A stretch of DNA of 52,975 nt from JBGVMW01 sp045125095 (GCA_045125095.1 JBGVMW010000171.1:1-52975); one strand, 5' to 3'. Numbered from the stretch's first letter, positions 16,673 to 25,572 are shown. Notes: generated by a model not told the origin, from the sequence alone. A program made the numbers and translations.

Positions 16673-17368
16673 CTAATTGGCATGGAAATAATAGCCCACA
16701 CCCCATTTAGTATGAACATATTTCGGTTCACTTGGATTATTTTCGATTTTCTCACGAAGTCTTCGGATATGCACATCTACCGTTCTCACATCTCCTGGAT
16801 AATCTGCCCCCCAGATAAGCTTCAGCAGCTTTTCCCGGCTGTACACAGAATTCGGATTCGTGACAAGTAATTCCAACACATCAAATTCCTTCGCTGTCAG
16901 ATTGATCTCTCTCCCTGCAATAAATAGTCTTCTTCCATCGCAATCTAACTTTACATCTCCACTTTCAATTACGTTTGCCTTTACTGCTGGTGCCTCTTTC
17001 GAGGAATTGGTTCTTCGCATAATTGCTTTAATTCTGGCTTTGACTTCAAGTATATTAAACGGCTTAGTTATGTAATCATCGGCACCATATTCCAAGCCCA
17101 ATATTTTATCCATATCTTCACCTTTTGCTGTCAACATAATAATTGGCACATTTGAAAATTCCCGAATCTGCTGGCACACTTCTAACCCAGACAGCTTTGG
17201 CAGCATTAAATCAAGCAATATCATATCATACTTATTCTCACTTGCTTTCTGCAATGCTTCCTCTCCATCATAGGCACAGTCAACCTCCATGCCATCCTGC
17301 TCCAAACTAAAACGAATACCTTTCACAATTAACTTTTCATCATCTACAACCAGAACTTTCTTGCTCAT
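16673..17368 (-). CDS. OmpR/PhoB-family response regulator (WalR/VicR-like)
   Basis: 231 residues: receiver domain with the acidic pocket DDE, phospho-acceptor Asp about residue 53 (DMILLDLMLP), Thr (IIMLTAKGE) and Lys (DDYITKPF). An OmpR winged-helix domain follows (about 130-231: LTAKEFDVLELL, RTVDVHIRRLREKI, WGVGYYF). It is a DNA-binding transcription regulator controlled by the downstream kinase. It follows comEA by 32 nt and precedes the kinase, so the block comEA-regulator-kinase-GerMN-comEC may be one transcript. Confidence 0.93.
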   Translation of the reverse strand: MSKKVLVVDDEKLIVKGIRFSLEQDGMEVDCAYDGEEALQKASENKYDMILLDLMLPKLSGLEVCQQIREFSNVPIIMLTAKGEDMDKILGLEYGADDYITKPFNILEVKARIKAIMRRTNSSKEAPAVKANVIESGDVKLDCDGRRLFIAGREINLTAKEFDVLELLVTNPNSVYSREKLLKLIWGADYPGDVRTVDVHIRRLREKIENNPSEPKYVHTKWGVGYYFHAN

Positions 17369-17400
17369 TCCTTTACCTGTGCTCTACGCTTTTCCTTTCA

Positions 17401-17994
17401 TTAATTTACACAAACATATTGACTGATTCTATTATAAATGCCTTCTTTGATTCCAGGGATCTCCATAAGCGATTCTACGGACCGGAAACTTCCATGCTCC
17501 TCACGATAGGCAAGGATTGCCTCCGCCTTAGCTTCTCCAATCCCCGGTATCGTCATTAACGTTTCCTTATCTGCACGGTTAATATTAATTTTGCCATCAG
17601 CAGTCTCTGCCCGAGCTTCCGCGGAGAGTGTATCAGGCACAAGAATTTGTTCTCCATCCGCAAGCAGTCTTGCTTGATTAATATTTGCAGATACTGCATC
17701 TTCTGTAAAACCTCCGGCAGCAGCTACGGCATCGCACACTCTGGAACCTTCCGGTATGTAATACACACCAGGATGAACTACTGCACCGCTTACATCAACA
17801 GCTATCACGTCTTCCTCTGTATTCGCAGTCGCCACTGCATCCAGTTCCCCATCCTCTACAGTCATAATGGCTTCTCCACTGGTGTTCTGTGTTGTTTCAA
17901 AGGTTTCCGATGTTTTGGGAGCCTTACAACCTGCCAGAAATGACAGGGCAGACAAAATCATGAGAATCACAATAGTTTTACATTTTATTTTCAT
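17401..17994 (-). CDS. comEA: ComEA-like helix-hairpin-helix DNA-binding lipoprotein
   Basis: Surface DNA receptor of natural transformation. 197 residues from the ATG at 17994 (MKIKCKTIV), preceded by GGAGG 5 nt upstream. A lipoprotein signal ends in SFLAGC. An SLBB-type domain follows (VDVSGAVVHPGVYYIPEG, AAGGF, about 80-145), then paired helix-hairpin-helix motifs (ININRADKETLMTIPGIGEA and SLMEIPGIKEGIYNRI) at the C-terminus. This is the normal ComEA layout, although most Bacillus ComEA have an uncleaved anchor rather than a lipobox. Confidence 0.88.
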   Translation of the reverse strand: MKIKCKTIVILMILSALSFLAGCKAPKTSETFETTQNTSGEAIMTVEDGELDAVATANTEEDVIAVDVSGAVVHPGVYYIPEGSRVCDAVAAAGGFTEDAVSANINQARLLADGEQILVPDTLSAEARAETADGKININRADKETLMTIPGIGEAKAEAILAYREEHGSFRSVESLMEIPGIKEGIYNRISQYVCVN

Positions 17995-18087
17995 TCTTCC
18001 TCCATTCCGGAAGAAACTATACTTATCAGACATTTTTTATTGTAACTGACTTTTTTTCTTATTACAATACCCCAGATGTAAATATTT

Positions 18088-18519
18088 TTATTTCCATTTA
18101 AAAATAGTTACACCAACAATTGCAATTGCCATTCCAATTGCTTTTCTCCACTCAAATGGCTGCTTATCTACGCCAAACAGACCAAACAATTCTATACCAT
18201 ATGCTACAAGCAACTGAGAAATGACAATCAACATAGCCGATCTTGCCGGGCCTAAATCTGTCATGCTCTTAATTACCGTAATGGTAATCAGTGCACCTAT
18301 TACACCTCCCAGCAGAGAATATTTTCTCTCTAATGTAAGCAACCCTGCAAAACTGGTTCTATCACAGAAAAACCATGCAACAAGACACACTGCCAATGCT
18401 GAAAACTGCACAAAAGCCGCCGATACCCATATACTGGTATTCTTTGTTACCTCTGTATTAAATATTCCCTGAATACTCATTAGTGCGCCAGATAATATGG
18501 CAATCAAAAAACCCATCAT
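18088..18519 (-). CDS. DMT superfamily transporter, YdcZ/DUF606 type
   Basis: 143 residues with four to five membrane helices, from the ATG at 18519 (MMGFLIAIL; AGGAGG 8 nt upstream). It resembles the DMT_YdcZ family: small half-size drug/metabolite transporter relatives that act as homo- or heterodimers, with the pattern FLIAILSGALMSIQGIFN near the start and TDLGPARSAMLIVISQLL in the middle. The substrate is unknown. It stands alone between comEA and the solute-binding protein gene. Confidence 0.8.
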   Translation of the reverse strand: MMGFLIAILSGALMSIQGIFNTEVTKNTSIWVSAAFVQFSALAVCLVAWFFCDRTSFAGLLTLERKYSLLGGVIGALITITVIKSMTDLGPARSAMLIVISQLLVAYGIELFGLFGVDKQPFEWRKAIGMAIAIVGVTIFKWK

Positions 18520-18586
18520 AGACAAACCTCCTTTTTCCTTAGTGTTTCTCTACAACGGGTTTTTATTCACTACTTCATAAAGTATA

Positions 18587-20002
18587 TCAAAGACCAGTCA
18601 ATGCCTTTTCTACGTTTTCTAATTCTTCTTTCACCACATCTTCTACTACGATTATATCCTGTTCTCCCTCTGTTTCGCTGGTCTTTGCGTCTGACAGCCA
18701 GATATTGGCGAACGCCGCCTCCAACCGGAGCAGAATCGTATCTGTCAATTTTGTCTTTGGCACTGGCACAGATTTTTCATACTGTGCGTATACACCATCT
18801 ACAATCGGTGAATGATTCTTATTACAGATTTTTGCACTAAACACGCCTGTATTTTCATACAAGGAATCTGCGTACTCGTAAGTCAAAAATTCTGCAAACA
18901 ATTTTGCAGCTTCCTTTTCATCCGAAAAATCATTCACCACAACCGCTGAAGTCTCAGACATTGGACAGGTTTCTAATTCTTCCGTTAAGTCTGGAATTGG
19001 AAGAATATTATACGAAACTGGCGAAGGCAGTTCTTCATCCTCACTGGCATCACCAGATGATATTGCAGCTGCTTTTTCAGCATTTTGCTTTTCAATCTCT
19101 TTTACCGCATCGGTTCTTACCACAATAAATACGGTCTTGCCATCTGCAAATTCATCCACAATATCTTCATAAGCAAGGGATGACATGTCTAATGCAAAGT
19201 ATTCCTTCATGTTCTTAAAATACTGCATTGCCATAAGAGACTTTTCATTGACAATATCAACGTTTTTTTCTTCTCCAGTCTCGCCACCAATCTTCATATA
19301 GGCACCTGCAAAAAAGTAATTGCTAAACACATCTGAAACATCCCATTTAAGCACATTTTCCACACCACTCATTCCATCAAAGGAATCAGAAAATTCCAAC
19401 ACATCTTCAAACGTTTCAGGGATAATGGTTTTCTCTGATGTTTCAATCTGTTCCGGAATGTTATCACCATCCACATCCACAGTATCTTCCTGTGTCAGCA
19501 CCTCAACTGTAGTTGCATTGGTATTATACAAGAAAATACTTGTATCAAAACCTAATGGATATGCCACATATTTTCCATTGGATACTACACTGTTAAATGC
19601 GTTGGCTGGATAATCCGCCTTGTATTTTTCAAAAAAGGATGCATTTGCTTCGGATGCCACACCCTCTAAATATAAATCAGACAATGTCTTATTTTCAGTG
19701 AGAAATACATCCGGTGCCTCTTCCGTATTCTGAATAATTGCCTGCTCTAACTCGTCTGCATAAACAGCCTTGTTTCGATAATGCAGTTTTACTTCCACAC
19801 CTGTTTTTTCCTTATATGCAACAACGGCACTTTCTAAATATGGCTGGTATTCCTCTGCCGTATACCAGAAATCCAGTTCCTTGCAATCCGCAGAGCCTTG
19901 TTGCGTACTTTCATCTTGCCGGCAATTTGCTGCATACAGAGTCATGCCTGCTGTTATGCATACAACTGCACATGTTTCTACAAATCTTTGAAATTTACTC
20001 AA
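18587..20002 (-). CDS. extracellular solute-binding protein (ABC transporter type 1)
   Basis: 471 residues from a TTG at 20002 (MSKFQRFVETC; GGAG 7 nt upstream). A signal peptide ends near ANCRQ, with a Cys that could be lipidated though the lipobox is weak. The mature part looks like the periplasmic-binding family 1 fold (LDFWYTAEEYQPYLESAVVA, APDVFLTENKTLSDLYLEG, DGKTVFIVVRT), as in sugar or oligosaccharide binding proteins. An acidic loop, GDASEDEELPSP, appears inserted. No permease or ATPase gene is adjacent, so it is an orphan binding protein or a sensor partner; the ligand is unknown. Confidence 0.8.
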   Translation of the reverse strand: MSKFQRFVETCAVVCITAGMTLYAANCRQDESTQQGSADCKELDFWYTAEEYQPYLESAVVAYKEKTGVEVKLHYRNKAVYADELEQAIIQNTEEAPDVFLTENKTLSDLYLEGVASEANASFFEKYKADYPANAFNSVVSNGKYVAYPLGFDTSIFLYNTNATTVEVLTQEDTVDVDGDNIPEQIETSEKTIIPETFEDVLEFSDSFDGMSGVENVLKWDVSDVFSNYFFAGAYMKIGGETGEEKNVDIVNEKSLMAMQYFKNMKEYFALDMSSLAYEDIVDEFADGKTVFIVVRTDAVKEIEKQNAEKAAAISSGDASEDEELPSPVSYNILPIPDLTEELETCPMSETSAVVVNDFSDEKEAAKLFAEFLTYEYADSLYENTGVFSAKICNKNHSPIVDGVYAQYEKSVPVPKTKLTDTILLRLEAAFANIWLSDAKTSETEGEQDIIVVEDVVKEELENVEKALTGL

Positions 20003-20040
20003 AACAGTTCTCCTTTTTGAGGTTTTATATATTCACGATA

Positions 20041-20064
20041 GGACTGTGCTATACTGCACAGTCC
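20041..20064. terminator. hairpin after argD
   Basis: GGACTGTGC and GCACAGTCC form a perfect 9-bp stem with a 6-nt loop, about 28 bp beyond the argD stop. No T-run follows on the minus strand, while on the plus strand an A/T-rich tract follows. Possibly a weak terminator or processing site between argD and the solute-binding gene. Confidence 0.4.
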
Positions 20065-20091
20065 GTAAAAAATTATTTTTGTTTTTAACTG

Positions 20092-21282
20092 TTATTTCAT
20101 ACTTTTTTCTAAAATTTCAATCATTTCATCCACATTTTCCCTGGTAATAACAAGCGGTGGCACAAAACGCAATACATTAGAACCTGCTGTAATGACAAGA
20201 AGACCATTTTCGATGGCTTTTTTTACAATTTCACCCGGTGCTTTGCCTTCCACTACCAATCCCTGCATTAAGCCTTTTCCGCGACGTGCTGTCAGGAACT
20301 CATATTTCTCTACGAGCTCATCTAAACGTTTCTCAAGATATGGTGTAATTTCATTTACATGGTCAACCACATTCATCTTCTCAAACAAGTCAAATACTAC
20401 ATTGACTGCTGCACACGCAAATGGGTTACCGCCATATGTTGTACCGTGATCCCCTGCTACCAAAGAAGCTTTTGCTGTTTTTTCATTTAATACAAATGCC
20501 CCAACCGGCGCACCACAGCCTAATGCCTTTGCAACTGTCATAATATCCGGTTCCACTCCATACTGCTGCCATGCAAACATACTTCCTGTACGCCCCATAC
20601 CGCACTGGATTTCATCTAAGATTAACAGGATATCGTTTTCTTCACAGATTGCCTTTACGCCCTCTAAGAATGCTTTGTCCGCCGGATAAATACCACCTTC
20701 ACCCTGTACGGTTTCCATAATAATGGCACATGTCTTATCGGTTACCTGTGCTTTTACGCTGTCTAAATCGTTAAACTTCGCGAATTTCACACCGCCGATT
20801 AATGGCTTAAATGCTTCCTGATATTTAGCATTACCGGTAACAGAAAGCGCTCCCATACTTCTTCCATGGAAGGAATGTTCCATTGCAATAATTTCATGGT
20901 CGGTAGATCCATCTTTTGTATATGCGTATTTTCTTGCTGCTTTAATTGCACCTTCAATAGCTTCTGTACCGGAGTTTGTGAAAAATACTTTGCTCATTCC
21001 GGATGCCTTTACTACTTTTTCCGCTGCTGTGACTGCCGGTACATTATAGAACAGATTTGAAGTATGCATTACTTTATCAATCTGTTCTTTTAATGCGTTA
21101 TTATATTCTTCATTTCCATAACCTAATGCATACACCGCAATACCTGCTGCAAAATCTAAGTATTTTTTTCCTTCCACATCATACAGGTTTACACCTTCGC
21201 CCTTTTCAATTACTAGCGGAAAACGATTGTAGGTATGTAAGATATACTGCTCACCAAGCTCCATATATTCTTTACTGTTCAT
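20092..21282 (-). CDS. argD: acetylornithine aminotransferase
   Basis: PLP-dependent class III aminotransferase, converting N-acetylglutamate semialdehyde to N-acetylornithine. 396 residues, normal length. Motifs: FAAGIAVYALGYGN, FFTNSGTEAIEGAIKAAR, FHGRSMGALSVTG, the PLP-aspartate region LLILDEIQCGMGRTG and the Schiff-base lysine in TVAKALGCGAPVGAF. It overlaps the end of argB by 11 nt and is the last gene of the argC-GNAT-argJ-argB-argD cluster. Confidence 0.95.
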   Translation of the reverse strand: MNSKEYMELGEQYILHTYNRFPLVIEKGEGVNLYDVEGKKYLDFAAGIAVYALGYGNEEYNNALKEQIDKVMHTSNLFYNVPAVTAAEKVVKASGMSKVFFTNSGTEAIEGAIKAARKYAYTKDGSTDHEIIAMEHSFHGRSMGALSVTGNAKYQEAFKPLIGGVKFAKFNDLDSVKAQVTDKTCAIIMETVQGEGGIYPADKAFLEGVKAICEENDILLILDEIQCGMGRTGSMFAWQQYGVEPDIMTVAKALGCGAPVGAFVLNEKTAKASLVAGDHGTTYGGNPFACAAVNVVFDLFEKMNVVDHVNEITPYLEKRLDELVEKYEFLTARRGKGLMQGLVVEGKAPGEIVKKAIENGLLVITAGSNVLRFVPPLVITRENVDEMIEILEKSMK

Positions 21283-22174
21283 GATAAAACCTCTTTTCTC
21301 CTTCGCCTAAAATAGCGGTACCAATTCCTTTGTTTGTAAATATTTCAAGAAGTAAGCAATGTGCTATTCTTCCGTCTAAAATATGTACTCTTGAAACACC
21401 ATTTTCAATTGCGGAAATACAGTTATTAATCTTTGGTAACATACCACCTCCGATATTTCCGTTACCGATTAATTCTTTTGCTTCTTCGATGGTTAATTCA
21501 GAAATCAAACTACTCTTATCGGAAGGATCTCTCATAACACCTTCTACATCCGTAAGGAATGCTAATTTTTCTGCATTCATTGCCTGTGCAATGGCGCATG
21601 CCGCATCATCTGCATTGATATTATACATATTAAAGTTCTCATCTAAACCGATTGGTGCAACCACCGGAAGGAAATCTTTTTCTAATAAATCCCATAATAT
21701 TTTTGCGTTGACATTTGTGATTTCTCCAACGAAACCGATGTCCTCACCGTTTGAATATTTCTTCTCTACACTTAACAGTCCACCGTCTTTACCGCTGATT
21801 CCGATGGCTCTTACGCCTAACTGCTGGATTAACTGCACTAATTCTTTATTGACTTTGCTGAGTACCATCTCTGCAATTTCCATTGTCTCTGCATCCGTTA
21901 CACGTAACCCATTTACGAATTTTGCTTCTTTGCCGACTTTTCCTACCCATTTGCTGATTTCTTTACCACCGCCGTGGACGATGATTGGTTTGAAGCCAAC
22001 AAGCTTCAATAAGGTTACATCCTGAATTACATGTTTTTTTAATTCGTCATCTACCATAGCGGAACCGCCGTATTTTACTACGATTACTTTGCGGTTGAAA
22101 CGCTGGATATATGGAAGTGCTTCAATTAAAACTTCTGCTTTTTGTAAATATAAATCCATTTCTTTATTTTCCAT
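21272..22174 (-). CDS. argB: acetylglutamate kinase
   Basis: Phosphorylates N-acetylglutamate, the second step of arginine synthesis. 300 residues of the amino acid kinase family: VIVVKYGGSAM, IIVHGGGKEISKW, GLRVTDAET, DDAACAIAQAMNAEKLAFLTD and NGNIGGGMLPKI. It has an N-terminal helix of about 25 residues, as found in arginine-inhibited hexameric kinases, so feedback inhibition by arginine is likely. It follows argJ after a 367-bp gap occupied by a palindromic element, unlike its tight coupling to argD. Confidence 0.95.
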   Translation of the reverse strand: MENKEMDLYLQKAEVLIEALPYIQRFNRKVIVVKYGGSAMVDDELKKHVIQDVTLLKLVGFKPIIVHGGGKEISKWVGKVGKEAKFVNGLRVTDAETMEIAEMVLSKVNKELVQLIQQLGVRAIGISGKDGGLLSVEKKYSNGEDIGFVGEITNVNAKILWDLLEKDFLPVVAPIGLDENFNMYNINADDAACAIAQAMNAEKLAFLTDVEGVMRDPSDKSSLISELTIEEAKELIGNGNIGGGMLPKINNCISAIENGVSRVHILDGRIAHCLLLEIFTNKGIGTAILGEGEKRFYHEQ

Positions 22175-22242
22175 TTTCTTGTTACCTTGTGACCGCTCCT
22201 GTATCTTAAACAGTCACTTCCTTTCCTTATCAAAAAAATATT

Positions 22243-22489
22243 TAGGCATTTGCGAAAGTGAAACCCATCCGCGAATTATCAGAATTATTTGTGCAAATAG
22301 CTGCTTACTACATAGTCTATATTTGATGCGCTCTCGCTCCCTTCAAACGTAGCGGACACTAAGGCTGTAAAATACACAGCCTTAGTGCCGACGTTTTCAG
22401 AGGGTCACATATAGACGATGTAGCAAACAGCTATCTGTCACAAACAATTCTGACAATTCGCTAGCCAGTTGGCGTTTCGCAATTACCTA
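22243..22489. repeat. 247-bp long-armed palindromic element (MITE-like) between argJ and argB
   Basis: The left half (from TAGGCATTTGCGAAA) and the reverse complement of the right half (TAGGTAATTGCGAAA) align across most of their length. The centre is the perfect hairpin AAGGCTGT..ACAGCCTT (22361-22383). Matching blocks include GAATTATCAGAATTATTTGTG, shortened here for clarity, and TACATAGTCTATAT. It is flanked by near-identical direct repeats: TATCAAAAAAATATTTAGGC on the left, and TATCAAAAAATATTAGGCG on the right (22489 onward). No protein is encoded. It would fold into a large hairpin in the arg mRNA. Confidence 0.75.
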
Positions 22490-22541
22490 TCAAAAAATAT
22501 TAGGCGTTTTCGAACGTGTTAATTATCCGTAAATGATTTCA

Positions 22542-23765
22542 TCAGCTACGATAATCTGCATTTATTTTTACATAATCGTATGTCAAATCGCATCCCCATG
22601 CTGTTGCGGTGGCACCGCCCATCTTAATGTCTGCGATTGCGGTTACTTTTTCCTCCGATAAAATCTTTGTGGCTTCTTCTTCGCTGTATGGAAGGGCGAC
22701 ACCGTTTTCGATTATCTTGAGCTTGCCGGCTGCACTTTCAAAGTAGAGGTCTACCTGTTCCGGATCAAATTCAGCACCGGAATAGCCCATGGCACAGAGG
22801 ATTCGTCCCCAGTTAGCGTCGTGCCCGTAGATGGCTGCTTTGGTCAGGCTGGAGGTTACGATAGATTTACTTAAGGTAACTGCCTGCTCTTTTGTCTGCG
22901 CGCCTACTACTTTTACTTCAAATAATGCGGTTGCACCTTCGCCGTCCCCTGCTATCATTTTTGCTAATTCTTCATTTACATAGTTTAATGCTTCGCAGAA
23001 GTTTTTATAGTCTTCATTTACTTCTGTAATTTCTTTGTTGCCTGCCATACCATTTGCAAGTAAAAGTACGGTATCATTGGTGGAGGTGTCTCCATCTACT
23101 GATACCATGTTGTAGGTATCGTCTACCGATGCACTTAATGCTTTCTGTAATAAGTCCTTACTGATGGCTACGTCGGTTGTCACGAAACCTAACATAGTAC
23201 ACATATTTGGATGAATCATACCAGAACCTTTACACATTCCCCCGATGTGTACAGTTGTTCCTGCAATCTCTACTTCTACTGCTACTTCCTTTGGCTTGGT
23301 GTCGGTTGTCATAATGGCTTTCGCTGCCATATGTCCTGCTTCTCTGCTGTCTCCTAATACCGGTACCATCATGTCGATACCTTTTCGCAAGGTGTCCATC
23401 GGGAGCTGCATACCGATTACACCAGTTGACGCAACAAGCACAGCATCTTCCGGAATATTCAATACACTACCTGCCTTCTCTGCTGTCTCCTTGCAGTATT
23501 TCATGCCTTCTTCACCGGTACAGGCATTGGCAATACCTGCGTTAATGACTACCGCCTGTACAAATGGCGCATTGTATACCAGTTCTCTGTCCCATTTTAC
23601 CGGAGCTGCTTTTACGATATTTCTTGTAAACGTTCCTGCTGCTTTACAAGGCTGTTCGCTTACAATCATCGCCATATCATTGCGGTTCTTATACTTAATT
23701 CCCGCTGCTGCATGTGCTGCTTTAAATCCTTTTGCTGCGGTTACGCCGCCATCTATTACCTTCAT
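22542..23765 (-). CDS. argJ: bifunctional glutamate N-acetyltransferase/ornithine acetyltransferase
   Basis: Transfers the acetyl group from N-acetylornithine to glutamate, and can make N-acetylglutamate from acetyl-CoA in bifunctional members. 407 residues, normal length. Motifs are VIDGGVTAAKGFKA at the start, NAGIANACTGEEG, ASTGVIGMQLPMD and SVDGDTSTNDTVLLLANG. The self-cleavage site is GEGAT, where the Thr becomes the nucleophile of the beta chain. The ATG at 23765 has GGAGG 8 nt upstream, and the gene begins 13 nt after the GNAT gene. Confidence 0.95.
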   Translation of the reverse strand: MKVIDGGVTAAKGFKAAHAAAGIKYKNRNDMAMIVSEQPCKAAGTFTRNIVKAAPVKWDRELVYNAPFVQAVVINAGIANACTGEEGMKYCKETAEKAGSVLNIPEDAVLVASTGVIGMQLPMDTLRKGIDMMVPVLGDSREAGHMAAKAIMTTDTKPKEVAVEVEIAGTTVHIGGMCKGSGMIHPNMCTMLGFVTTDVAISKDLLQKALSASVDDTYNMVSVDGDTSTNDTVLLLANGMAGNKEITEVNEDYKNFCEALNYVNEELAKMIAGDGEGATALFEVKVVGAQTKEQAVTLSKSIVTSSLTKAAIYGHDANWGRILCAMGYSGAEFDPEQVDLYFESAAGKLKIIENGVALPYSEEEATKILSEEKVTAIADIKMGGATATAWGCDLTYDYVKINADYRS

Positions 23766-23778
23766 ACCTGTATCCTCC

Positions 23779-24222
23779 TTATATATTAAATGTAGTTTTG
23801 TTTTCTTCTGATAACGTAAAATCGTAATAGTTCAAATCTTCTCTCTTATTCCATTTGATGTCTTTCCAGAATCCATTTCCAATCTCATTATTTTTAAATG
23901 CAATCAGGGAAACAGTGTTGATTCCTTCTTCATCTAAGGCTTTCAATGCCGTAGCCACCATTTGTCTGCCTAATCCGTGGTTGCGGTACGCTTTGTCTAC
24001 ACATACATGATAGAGACAACCACGTCTTCCGTCATGACCACACAAGATACTACCCACCACATGACCATCCTCCACAGCGACTACACTGGTGGTTGGGTTT
24101 CGTTTTAAGAATTTTGCTACACCTTCTTTAGAATCATCAATACTGCGGATTCCAAATCCATGTATAGTAAGCCAGAGTTTATACACTTCATCATAATCAT
24201 CTATGGTCATAACACGTATCAT
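23779..24222 (-). CDS. GNAT family N-acetyltransferase in the arg operon
   Basis: 147 residues with the GNAT fold: VVAVEDGHVVGSILCGHDGR (strands 3-4), then the acetyl-CoA loop VDKAYRNHGLGRQMVATALK (motif A) and VSLIAFKNNEIGNGFWKDI. It is placed 13 nt after argC and 13 nt before argJ, so it is co-transcribed with arginine genes. The substrate is not determined by sequence. A role in N-acetylglutamate formation is a reasonable guess, since argJ needs N-acetylglutamate or can recycle it, but an unrelated amine substrate is equally possible. Confidence 0.85.
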   Translation of the reverse strand: MIRVMTIDDYDEVYKLWLTIHGFGIRSIDDSKEGVAKFLKRNPTTSVVAVEDGHVVGSILCGHDGRRGCLYHVCVDKAYRNHGLGRQMVATALKALDEEGINTVSLIAFKNNEIGNGFWKDIKWNKREDLNYYDFTLSEENKTTFNI

Positions 24223-24235
24223 AGCTACTCCTACT

Positions 24236-25183
24236 CTATAAATTTAATCCTTTGTTATCTTCACATCCCAACATAATGTTCAAACACTGAATCGCCGCAC
24301 CTGAAGCGCCCTTTCCTAAGTTGTCAAATTGTGAAGACACTACTATACGTTCTTCGTTTCCTGTAACATAAATCTTTAAGCCATCCCAACCGGATAATCC
24401 ATTTCCTGCAATAAATCCGCTTGCTGCCACTTCATCATCTGCTTCGCTGACTTTAATAAAAGGCTTGCCTTGATAAAACTCTCTAAAATATTCTAATAAA
24501 GCTTCCGGTGTCATTTTCTTAGAAAGCATATCTGCATATAACTGGACAGACACCACCATACCGCTATAATAATCATCAATAATTGGGGAAAATAATGGTT
24601 TTCTTTCCAAACCGGTAATCTTCTGCATTTCCTTTAAATGTTTATGCTGCTGTGTCAGTGCATACTCTCTACCAGAAGACAATTCCTTTGCTCTGTCTTC
24701 TCCTTCATACACTGCAATGGTCTTCTTACCTGCTCCGCTATAACCGGATAAGGCAAAGCTGCTTACCGGATAATTTGCCGGCATAATTCCACCCTGTACT
24801 AATGGATATACCAATGAAATAAATCCGGATGCATAACATCCAGGCACTGCAATTCTCTTGCCATTTTTGATTGCTTCTCTATGCTTCTCTGACAATTCCG
24901 GAAATCCATACGCCCATCCTTCTTCTGTTCTATGAGCGGTAGAAGTATCAATAATCCTTACATTTTCGTTTTCCACAAGACTGACTGACTCTTTTGCGGC
25001 AACATCCGGCAGACATAAAAATGTAATATCCGATTCATTAATTAATCTTTTTCTTTCATTTACATCTTTTCTCAGTTCCTGGGAAATTGTTAATAATTCA
25101 ATATCATCACGCCCTTGAAAACGTTCATGAATACGCAATCCTGTTGTTCCTTCGCTTCCATCAATAAATATCTTTGTTTTCAT
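24236..25183 (-). CDS. argC: N-acetyl-gamma-glutamyl-phosphate reductase, type 2
   Basis: NADPH-dependent reduction of N-acetylglutamyl phosphate to the semialdehyde. 315 residues, the shorter type-2 form. Motifs are KIFIDGSEGTTGLRIHERF (nucleotide loop), FLCLPDVAAKES and the catalytic Cys in AVPGCYASGF. First gene of the minus-strand arginine cluster, it diverges from argG. ARG-box-like palindromes lie about 137-170 bp upstream of its start. Confidence 0.94.
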   Translation of the reverse strand: MKTKIFIDGSEGTTGLRIHERFQGRDDIELLTISQELRKDVNERKRLINESDITFLCLPDVAAKESVSLVENENVRIIDTSTAHRTEEGWAYGFPELSEKHREAIKNGKRIAVPGCYASGFISLVYPLVQGGIMPANYPVSSFALSGYSGAGKKTIAVYEGEDRAKELSSGREYALTQQHKHLKEMQKITGLERKPLFSPIIDDYYSGMVVSVQLYADMLSKKMTPEALLEYFREFYQGKPFIKVSEADDEVAASGFIAGNGLSGWDGLKIYVTGNEERIVVSSQFDNLGKGASGAAIQCLNIMLGCEDNKGLNL

Positions 25184-25319
25184 AAAATTACACCATAACC
25201 CTTTCCCGGCTCTGTCTATGTACCGAACATGCTACGTTTCTTTATATATGTAAAAACACACAGTATTTCTATTGTATAACGATTCTATGCGTTCGTCAAT
25301 AAAGTGTTTACTTTAGTTT

Positions 25320-25353
25320 TGCATAATTATACACCTTTTATGCATAATATGCA
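25320..25353. promoter_or_regulatory. putative ArgR operators (ARG boxes) between argC and argG
   Basis: TGCATAATTATACA at 25320-25333 fits the ARG box pattern TGNATWWWWATNCA exactly. Seven bases on, at 25341-25353, a second palindrome TGCATAATATGCA is the same motif with one central base fewer. Tandem boxes in the divergent region suggest arginine-dependent repression of both argC and argG by ArgR. The remaining 25184-25572 stretch is very A/T-rich and carries no gene. Confidence 0.65.
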
Positions 25354-25457
25354 ATACTGTATTTTTAAATTGTTTTTTTACAGAATTTTGTAATGTATTT
25401 AAGTAGATAAGTATTTTATTGTATTTGAAAAAAATATGGCATTTCCCATTTTCCTCC

Positions 25458-25487
25458 TTGACGTTTCATACAGAAATGATGTATATT
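25458..25487 (+). promoter_or_regulatory. putative sigma-A promoter of argG
   Basis: TTGACG at 25458-25463 and TATATT at 25482-25487 are separated by 18 bp. This would start transcription about 80 bp before the argG ATG. The leader contains GGAGG at 25559-25563. Confidence 0.55.
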
Positions 25488-25572
25488 ATACATGCATATC
25501 AGAAAACTTGTCAGATTTAACCCCTCTGACTAAGTAAAATAGAAACACAACTATAATGGAGGTAACTGTTAG

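Noticed and set aside
21330..22025. 231-codon plus-strand frame opposite argB
   Set aside because: The argB gene is unmistakable on the minus strand; the frame has no ribosome binding site and odd composition.
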